From the NCBI GenBank assembly GCA_964020155.1, contig OZ026561.1, forward strand, positions 2,678,047-2,742,046: DNA of 64,000 nucleotides, written 5' to 3'. The stretch is from Chondrilla cf. caribensis (lineage: Eukaryota; Porifera; Demospongiae; Chondrillida; Chondrillidae). The stretch's first letter is position 1. Every line of letters begins with the position of its first letter. A model generated the notes under the pieces. The model did not search any database. It saw only the letters and a list, made by a program, of their open reading frames with translations, and was not told the DNA's origin. Below are positions 56,680 to 64,000 of this stretch, piece by piece. A program made the translations under genes and the position numbers.

Positions 56680-58030
56680 TTGTGCATAAATGTGTGTGTG
56701 TATGTGAGTGTGCTTATTTTCTTGGTCCATGTACATATTATACTTTCTATATACATACATACATGTGATTATATGTGCATACTAAATGTGTGTACAACGT
56801 GCATGCATATGAATGTGTGTAAGTTAATATGTACAGTGTATAATATGTGTATCACACGCATAACCATACATTTATGTGGTGTTTGCATTGCATGGTCTCA
56901 CCCTCATACACAAAGTACACATATTATCGTATGCATAATGATATGACACATTGTATGTGGCTGGAAATGAATAAGCACCCTTAGAAAGAGCATGGATACT
57001 ACGAACAATGTCTACAGTTACAAATTTAATTGTGACCTCCACAGAAACCTGAAGCTGTGATCTTGAAGCTTTCTATTATACATACACAAATACAGCTAGT
57101 ACATACATGTACGTACCAGTGTTGTGGTAATGGTAATTGGTAATTGTAATTGGCTGTAATCAATTACACTTTACTTGGTAATTGTAATTTAATTGTAATT
57201 GAGATTTTTTCACTGAAGTAATTGTAATGGTAATTGTTTACATTCAACTTTTTGGGTAATTGATGCACAATTACACAATTACATGCAATTACATTCGTCC
57301 TTGCTCCCCTGGATATGAAAAGACTTCTACTCAATGAGGGGTATGGTAAGGTATATATGCAGTTCTATGTAAGGCAGGTCAAGTTATTAGCCATTGTTGA
57401 GGATCAACTCTGGTGACCAGCCAAGCAAACACATCAGCCCCACACAACCACACTGTTCTGGTAGGAAGTGAGTATCAGAGTGCGATAGCACTCTATATGT
57501 AGGGATGACGCGAAAACAAAATGGCGGCCCTATACCTCCCATACATTACAGTTTCACAAAATATCGACTATGGAAAAGCATTAAACCCAGGCGAACACTC
57601 AGGAGTCATTTTCGGCTGATTTGAGAATTATTAAAACTACTAACAAGTGAAAAGAACTTAGTTGAAGTGGCGAACCGGCGAAAGGTCAAAAAAATTAAAG
57701 GTCAAAATTTCGGACCGTTGTCCACCAATAATGATATTTAGAGTTCGCCAACGAAGATATTATTTTTCGTCCCTGCCTTGCCAGGGACGGCATGTGACAT
57801 TTTGTGTTTATTTGCCTATACCCCTATGTCCGAGGCTTTGGTTTTGTTTTTGTTTTTTATTGTATCGTTATTCCTTGATTTGAATAATTAATAATCGTTT
57901 TGTCACTCGCTGGTCAACGCGGTCAACAGAAATCTTATCCACTGTATACTAAAAATTATATATTAAAACAATCAATTGAAACTATCTCTTTCAATTTATT
58001 CGATGGACAACGATCATATCTGATTGCAGT
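56680..58030. other. Intergenic stretch without a recognised gene
   Basis: Contains a possible hAT-like repeat (see 57113-57300) and a short CpG-bearing stretch near 57505-57560 (GGATGACGCGAAAACAAAAT). I see no supported exon. Confidence 0.45.
57113..57300. mobile_element. AATTAC-rich repeat with a hAT-like start
   Basis: It begins CAGTGTTGTGGTAATGGTAA and consists largely of GGTAATTGTAATT units and their inverted ATTACA forms. CAGTGTTG is a common hAT MITE start, but the far end and target duplication are not clear. Confidence 0.4.
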
Positions 58031-58034
58031 TGCA

Positions 58035-58430
58035 GATATATGCGGAAGCAGTAAAAAGCCTGTCTGGTGAACCCAATGACCTGTTCTGTATGGCTTATGC
58101 ATACATTCTTTTCCTGCGATCTACTCATCAACTAGCTGCAGGATACAAGTGCATATTGTATACTATCCTGCAGGTATTGTACCTACGTATGTACATACGT
58201 ATAGACGTATAGCATTTACTGTGTGTGTCACTGGAACTCCCTACAGGTATTGTACAGCTGTATTATGTGTGCTATTTCTTTCAGGAAACTTTCAAATGAA
58301 GGGGAGGGGTATATGTAAGTAACTGTAACATACGTTTAAGAGAAATTTGGGATTAGAGATTAGTATGTACATACGTAGGTATCTATAGTACATTGTACAC
58401 CACACGGAATTCACTTGCTTTACCACTTAC
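58035..58430 (+). repeat. Partial plus-strand low-copy repeat
   Basis: Matches 19165-19500 and 29465-29830 (CCTGTCTGGTGA(A/C)CCCAATG, GTCACTGGAACTCCCTACAG, CACCACACGGAATTCAC). Joins the minus-strand copy at about 58430. Confidence 0.75.
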
Positions 58431-59206
58431 TTTCCTCCATCTTATCATCTATTTCAGACTTAATTGCTAGCACAATAGGAGCTGCTGTCAACACTTGTAT
58501 AATTTACAGTGGACAATTGCATGCAGTATTTGTAGCACATAGAACAAAATCTTTAATGAAAACAATGTGCACGCACACAAACACATGCACACATGCATGT
58601 ACACACACACACGCACACATGCATGTACACACACATACACTCCTTCCTCTTTTCCAGTAGTTCTTTGGGTATTATTTGAGCATTCCACTTGCGTGGAAAA
58701 AGGTTTTGTTCCTGTCTTCCTAGAGGCCTTGTTAACACCATCCAGTGGCAGTGATAGGTCTAGAGGGTTCAAAAATCAATACATGTAAAATCAGTTACTT
58801 TCAACATGCATATGTACCATATCACACAAATTGTATGCCATTGCTAGCAAATACCACAGATAAACACGCACTCAGGTAGGATACGCTATCTCATACACGC
58901 ACACATATGTACAGACACCACACATACATACATGCGCACGTACACAAACACAGAACGACTAACTGTTGTTAGAGATGGATTGAACAGAGCAATTACTGTA
59001 CCAATTGATGTCTTCCAGCGTTACTAGTGTGCATCTCCAAACTCGAACAATATCACAACATTGGTAAGAGATGAGGAAATGGACAGCTCCAATATTGAAT
59101 ACTTATCATCCTGTAGTACGCCTGGCCAACAACACAGATGTACGTATAAGGATAAACTACAGTGGAACAAAATGGGTATATTATGTGAAACTGAATAGAA
59201 AGTGTG

Positions 59207-59274
<68 letters not shown>

Positions 59275-60700
59275 TGTGTGTGTGTGCATGTGTGTGTGCA
59301 TATTACGCTCACTGACTTTAACAGAATCCTTTGGTGGTAGTTTATCTACAACAACACCAATAGTCATCCCAGTCTCCTTCAATGTCTCCATCCTCAACCT
59401 TTGTAACTATGCGAGGTACCTTGACCATCTTACTTTCCTCCATCCTCTCATACATTTCAGACTTGCTAGCACAATAGGAGCTGCTGTCAGCACTTCTAAA
59501 ATTTACAGTGGGCAATTGCATGCAGTATTTGTAGCACATAGAACAAAATCTTTAATGAAAACAAAGTGCACGCACACAAATACATGCACACATGCATGTA
59601 CACACTCACGCACGCATGCATGCATGTACAAACACACACACACTCCTTCCTCTTTTCCAGTAGTTCTTTGGGTATTATCTGAGCATTCCACTTGCATAGA
59701 AAAAGGTTTTGTTCCTGTCTTCCTAGAGGCCTTGTTATCACCATCCAGTGGCAGTGATAGGTCTAGAGGGTTCAAAAATCAATACGTGTAAAATCAGTTA
59801 CTTTCAAGATGCATATGTACCATATCACACAAATTTATGTCATTGCTAGCAAATACCACAGATAAACACGCACTCAGGTAGGATAAGCTATCTCATACAC
59901 ACACATACGTACAGACATCACACATACATACATGCGCACGTACACAAACACACAAGGACTAACTGTTTTTAGCTGATTGAGCAGTAGTATACATAGTTCG
60001 ATCATGTGCTTTCTCTTTTTCATAGTAGATGTTAACGACTTTCAAAATTCTGCTCTAGTGTGAGCTTGTCTCTCTTCTGCAGTCCTCCCTTTACTCACTG
60101 ATTCTTGTGCCCCAATTGCAACTGTCATCTCAACTTGTCAATTCCAAACTTCATTTGAAGCAACTCAGCTACACAAGCATGTGGATGGACACAAAATGAC
60201 AATACATTCTTGAACTGGAGGGACTTCAAGCTATAAAGTACTACATACGTACATATATATATATACATAAGAATACTTTCACACAATGAAGATATCCTAA
60301 CAGGTAAGGATGTAAACGTCATATAAACACTTATGACATGCAGGATGACTGTATGGGGGAGTGATAAGCGTATGGGTACTACTGGTACAAGCTATGTACA
60401 CGTATAATACACAAGTACACATAGGAATACATACCCACTAAAGGTGGAGTGTTATCTCTGTTAGTCTTGTCACCAATTTCTAACAAAGAAGTCCAGTTTG
60501 CGTCTTCTTCCAATTGAAATCCTTCTCGCATAAAACATGCAGGTGATATAATACAAATTAGATTCACAGCCAACCTTCGGTAGTTTTAATACACATAGAC
60601 TGACCGTCGTCCATTTTTCTGTTGGGATAACGCGCCCAATGTTAATCAAGTAATGCACTGACCGTCCTAGCTACCTGTTGTGACCGCAGTGTGTCAGAAT
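58431..60700 (-). pseudogene. Mcm10-like copy M4 (minus strand), chimeric
   Basis: Positions 58431-58960 repeat the coiled-coil/SEMDE region as at 19510-19975. Near 58965-58975 the sequence jumps to the second OB-fold exon (about 58972-59095, with TAG at 59024-59026 and TAA at 59021-59023). It then continues through the first OB-fold exon (about 59310-59465), the coiled-coil exon (about 59640-59700), the TAEERQAHTRAEFRKSLTS exon (about 59950-60140) and the N-terminal exon (about 60435-60530). The first OB exon has one extra nucleotide (GACTGGGATGACTATTGG versus GACTGGAACACTATTGG in M3), which shifts the frame. Part of the exon set is thus duplicated and scrambled. Confidence 0.6.
59203..59302. 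repeat. (GT)n microsatellite in the OB-fold intron
   Basis: Same intron position as the tracts at 14420 and 30316. Confidence 0.96.
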
Positions 60701-60781
60701 CGACAGCGAGAACACTTAATTGATTGATTGATGAATTTGAACTGCATGAATAGTTGAACAACTCAAATTGAGTAGAAAATA

Positions 60782-61873
60782 GACCGATTGTGCATGGACA
60801 TCATCAATGACGTCATCAAGACCGGAAATGGTCGCGAAGGGTGTTCGTTGTATAGATTCTCATAGTAAGACGTGTTAATAGGTTATAATTTCTCTTTGTG
60901 AAATCGGATTTCGGAACTGTGTAACGTATTTATTTCTCGACTGATTGTAAATATGCCACACCGCTGTGCTGTTCCCGGTTGTACATCCAACAGCAAGACT
61001 TCTCTACAGGTGTTTTTCTTTCCACAAGTTTCCATCAGATGCAGCTCTTCGTCGTAATCGGGCTAAAAACATACGTAGAGTTGAAAGTAAGGGAGTTTGG
61101 ACTATTAACAGTTCCACACGTGTGTGTACTAAGCATTTTACTGCCGAATCGTACCACGTTGATTCGGTATCAGGTAGAAAAAGAATGCGCAAGACCACAT
61201 GGACAAACAGAATCTTAAAATCCAAGTCCAAGTAGTTTTCAATTGTTTTCCCCAATGATCGCAACCCACTTCCAGCAAGAGGAAAGCACCTGCCAATGCC
61301 CCAGATGGAAACAGGTGAAAGGACGTGTGGAGAAGTCTTGCTGTTGGATGTACAGCCGGGAACATGCAGCACAGTGGTGTGGCATATTTACAATCAGTCG
61401 AGAATGTATAGAATACGTATGTACAGTTTGGAGAATCTCCTTTCACGCAGGCAAAATATAAGATCAGAAGAAATAACAATCATGTCTAAGCACATGTGGA
61501 CTATTCTTTGAATCTACACGAGACAGCAAAATATATCCATCGTTTACACTTACAACTTTACATACACTTATTAAGACGTGCATCTATTACCACAGCTGTA
61601 CGGCGATCATGAGGGAATTTAACACCGGTATATCACATACCGCTGAACTAATTCAGCTTTTTTCCAGATCTACAAGCACTTCGATAGGCTAGCCATCATT
61701 TCAGCTGTTCAACGTTCAAATCGTCGGGAGATTTTCCACCCAGGCTAGAGCCAGGAATGTTCTTTTTTCGACAATCGGTACGTGGTCCCCATAGTAAAAT
61801 CCTACCCATGACACTCTTCGCGACCATTTCCGTTCTTCATGACGTCATTGATGATGTCAATGCGCAATCGGTC
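60782..61873. mobile_element. THAP-carrying DNA transposon, non-autonomous (copy 2)
   Basis: Same structure as 20888-21978: inverted ends GACCGATTG..., TA on both sides (60780-60781, 61874-61875), THAP sequence on the plus strand and a second inverted THAP start at about 61300-61400. It was duplicated as part of the same block as the DUF1647 gene, not by independent transposition. Confidence 0.75.
60953..61235 (+). pseudogene. THAP zinc-finger domain, frameshifted (copy 2)
   Basis: Starts MPHRCAVPGC, then the same one-nucleotide frame break as 21059-21338, then FHKFPSDAALRRN, CTKHF and a basic tail. It keeps three nucleotides (one Ser codon in FPSD) that the first copy lost; FPSD is closer to the THAP consensus. 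Confidence 0.75.
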
Positions 61874-61924
61874 TATTGGTCATACAATAACTATTACAAA
61901 TAGTACACCAGTGCCTATAAATAG
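61840..61924 (+). promoter_or_regulatory. Promoter of the third DUF1647-type gene with a transposon-derived CRE
   Basis: TGACGTCA at 61840-61847 lies in the right terminal repeat of the THAP element. TATAAATAG is at 61916-61924, and the ATG at 61976. Spacing is identical to copy 2. Confidence 0.55.
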
Positions 61925-61975
61925 TAAGGGTTTGTGGTGCAGTGCAGTGTAGAGTAATAGATCGAGGCATATAGA

Positions 61976-63238
61976 ATGGCTACTATTAGGGGAATTGTCC
62001 GATATTGTATCCCCCGTACTTGGATTCGGTACCCAACAGTGTTCCTGATGATAACTGTGATGTTTATAGTCTCATACTTTGTTTACAAACAAGTATTTAC
62101 AACAGATACCGAGATTGTCGGTCTTTCCAAAATCAAAATTGAACAGCAGGAAGATTCAATTCACCAAAATAAATTCAGTTCTGCTCCTGGCAATGTAACT
62201 GCTTCCAAGAATGAAACAAAGAAACAGCAAGTCAATCATATGTCAGATCAGACATTCTTTAGGAATGTGACAGCTACTGTCAATAAGAACTGTCAGTTTA
62301 CATTATCAAATCCTTATGTTTATTTCAACAAGGAGCCCTGCTGTGAATATGGAAGAGACAAGTCTCTACAAGAACTTTGTGGACAGGTGAATGAAACCAC
62401 TCTAGGGAACAAGGCACCCCTTGGTGATCTGTGTGCCTGTATCGATTTCATGGCCTGTAAAATGGTGATTATGACAGGAATATCATCAAATCACTATTCC
62501 GAAGCACAAGATGGAATAGCTTCTGCTCAAATCTTCCACCCAAATACAACTATAATTGTCCTCAACCTGGGCCTAAAAGATGAAGAAGTGAGACAACTTA
62601 ATAGCTTGCGCAACGTAAAAGTGGTGAGGTATCCTTTCGAAAAGTATCCACCTCATGTGAAAACATTGATGAATTTTGCTTGGAAAGTATTGGCTATTTA
62701 CAATGCATTACACGAATACGAGATTGTTTTCTGGATGGATGCAAGTCTGCGAATCAGAGCACCATTGACAGATAAATTACTCCACGACCTACAAGTTTTC
62801 CCCTTTAGAGCTGAAATGCTAAAATATTTTTACGATGCCGCATATACTTATGACAGTACCTATAAAAGGTTTGGAGTTACTCGTCGTGAGATGAGCAGAA
62901 AGTCCCAGGTTCAAGGAGGTTTTCACCTTTCTCGTAACTGCTCTTTCTTGCATCAATATCTCTACAATGATTTTGTACAGTGTGTCCTTGACAAAGATTG
63001 TATCCATCCTCCGAAATCAACAGTGATTTGCCCTAAGAATGTGGCTTTTCCACCAGATAAAGGTCCATATCCAGAAGAGATACCAAATGCAGGCTGTTTC
63101 AGGTACGACCAAAGCATATTAACTGTTCTGGTGTACAGAAACTTTAACATAACCGAGGATGCTCCTTGCTTAGCAAGTCTTCATCACACGCTGGTAGTAT
63201 ACAGGGTTCCAACGCAATGCTTCAACATTCAGCACTGA
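61976..63238 (+). CDS. DUF1647-family type II membrane protein, glycosyltransferase-like (copy 3)
   Basis: This intronless 420-residue ORF is the near-identical twin of copy 2. By eye the differences are Lys to Met, Arg to Pro, Glu to Gln and Thr to Ala, all between the stem and the first Cys-rich block. The Arg to Pro change sits directly before a CC pair and could affect disulfides. The Thr to Ala change turns the CTC triplet of CTCID into CAC. The catalytic-type core (SSNHYSEAQDG, NLGL, YPFEKYPPHVK, FWMDAS at 252-257) is unchanged. The transmembrane anchor is at about residues 22-41. The expected site of action is the Golgi; the acceptor is unknown. Confidence 0.87.
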   Translation: MATIRGIVRYCIPRTWIRYPTVFLMITVMFIVSYFVYKQVFTTDTEIVGLSKIKIEQQEDSIHQNKFSSAPGNVTASKNETKKQQVNHMSDQTFFRNVTATVNKNCQFTLSNPYVYFNKEPCCEYGRDKSLQELCGQVNETTLGNKAPLGDLCACIDFMACKMVIMTGISSNHYSEAQDGIASAQIFHPNTTIIVLNLGLKDEEVRQLNSLRNVKVVRYPFEKYPPHVKTLMNFAWKVLAIYNALHEYEIVFWMDASLRIRAPLTDKLLHDLQVFPFRAEMLKYFYDAAYTYDSTYKRFGVTRREMSRKSQVQGGFHLSRNCSFLHQYLYNDFVQCVLDKDCIHPPKSTVICPKNVAFPPDKGPYPEEIPNAGCFRYDQSILTVLVYRNFNITEDAPCLASLHHTLVVYRVPTQCFNIQH

Positions 63239-63373
63239 TTGAATTATAGAACATATACATTACTGAGATTGTCCTTTTTAGGTTGGTAGACACTTTTAGA
63301 CAATAGTGTTTGAGTTGAATAACATCTATTAATATTATTTGAACACATTACTGATTCAGACAACTTATATATA

Positions 63374-63531
63374 CAGTGGAACCTCTCTATACAGGACACG
63401 TTGGGACCACAATTTTAGTCCTTATTATAGAGGTCATTTAATACACCACAGTACTACACTGGGACACAGAATGGGGTCCTTATTATAGAGGTTTCCACAT
63501 TTCAGAGGTTTGTAATAGAGAGGTTCCAGTG
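63374..63531. mobile_element. Short TA-flanked MITE (copy 2)
   Basis: Same element as 23479-23653 with TA at 63372-63373 and 63532-63533. It lacks an internal 17-bp segment (TTTCCTCAATTCAGAGG) present in the first copy. Confidence 0.75.
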
Positions 63532-63637
63532 TATATATGTATACATAATATAGCATGATGAATTTAAACACATTACTGAAGTATATGAATATGTATATAT
63601 AATATATTGCATAGCAACAAAAATTAAAAGAAATATT

Positions 63638-63638
63638 A

Positions 63639-63677
<39 letters not shown>

Positions 63678-63705
63678 AGTGTGTGCGTGCGTGCGTGTGT
63701 GCATG
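63638..63705. repeat. (GT)n microsatellite
   Basis: GT tract with GCGTGAGTG and CGTGCG interruptions. Longer than its counterpart at 23761-23808. Confidence 0.95.
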
Positions 63706-63830
63706 GTATACATGTGGATTATGTCAAAAATAATGTACACACATGATTTAGTATGCACATATATTAAACACATGTATATATAAACTATATATAAACTACA
63801 ATAGCATAAACCAAGAAAAAGAACAACACA

Positions 63831-63840
63831 CATGTACACA

Positions 63841-63932
<92 letters not shown>

Positions 63933-63935
63933 CAA
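63831..63935. repeat. (AC)n microsatellite
   Basis: AC tract with two CGCAC interruptions. Its counterpart at 23938-24071 is longer and purer. Confidence 0.96.
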
Positions 63936-64000
63936 CACACACAAATGAACACACAATGCAGTAACTAGTACTTTCTTTTAATGTCATTGCTTAGATTGTG

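Noticed and set aside
57662..57883. 73-codon open frame near the CpG-bearing stretch
   Set aside because: It lacks an ATG, its composition changes abruptly, and there is no paralogue or splice context to support it.

Overview
The window looks like nuclear DNA from an early-branching animal, most likely a demosponge. This is inferred from gene content and structure: short introns of roughly 60-180 bp with standard GT-AG borders, intronless DUF1647-type and DUF288/STELLO-type glycosyltransferase-like genes, a G2E3-like HECT fragment, dense (AC)n/(GT)n microsatellites and many small DNA transposons. No rRNA, tRNA gene, CRISPR array or bacterial operon was seen. Species cannot be assigned by eye.

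Only a few loci look like intact protein genes. (1) There are three intronless copies of a type II membrane protein of the DUF1647 family (1821-3161, 22081-23343, 61976-63238). Each has a TATAAATAG box about 58-60 bp before the ATG. The second and third copies are almost identical and sit in a duplicated block of about 4 kb. (2) A single-exon 938-residue STELLO/DUF288 protein lies on the minus strand (40487-43303). (3) A complete LTR retrotransposon (47123-51874) has identical 162-bp LTRs, a 5-bp target duplication and one 1449-residue Gag-Pol ORF whose integrase lies BEFORE the reverse transcriptase (Gmr1-like order). (4) A 5.1-kb element bounded by terminal inverted repeats (33431-38518) carries a Ulp1-type cysteine protease gene and a 15-exon gene for a 482-residue protein that I do not recognise. 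This fourth item is the best candidate for an undescribed system.

Most of the remaining DNA is a patchwork of low-copy repeats derived from one multi-exon gene that resembles the DNA replication factor Mcm10 (OB-fold plus zinc-finger core). Minus-strand copies lie at about 13.0-17.9, 19.5-20.7, 30.0-33.4 and 58.4-60.7 kb. Plus-strand copies lie at about 18.0-19.5, 24.3-28.0, 28.7-29.8, 44.3-52.8 and 58.0-58.4 kb. All five copies of the OB-fold exon share one in-frame TAG, and individual copies add their own stops, frameshifts and a lost splice donor, so I treat them as amplified pseudogenes.

Because the repeats are paralogous, several mobile-element insertions have an 'empty' counterpart elsewhere in the window. 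This fixes their ends and target duplications directly: the LTR element (CTAAC), a hAT-like MITE (CGTACATA), a TA-flanked MITE, a TTA-flanked foldback MITE, a tRNA-derived SINE and the Ulp1 element (CACATAGAC). Other elements are a pogo/Tigger remnant, a perfect 38-bp-TIR MITE, and a THAP-carrying element whose CRE-containing terminal repeat now lies just upstream of two of the DUF1647 genes.
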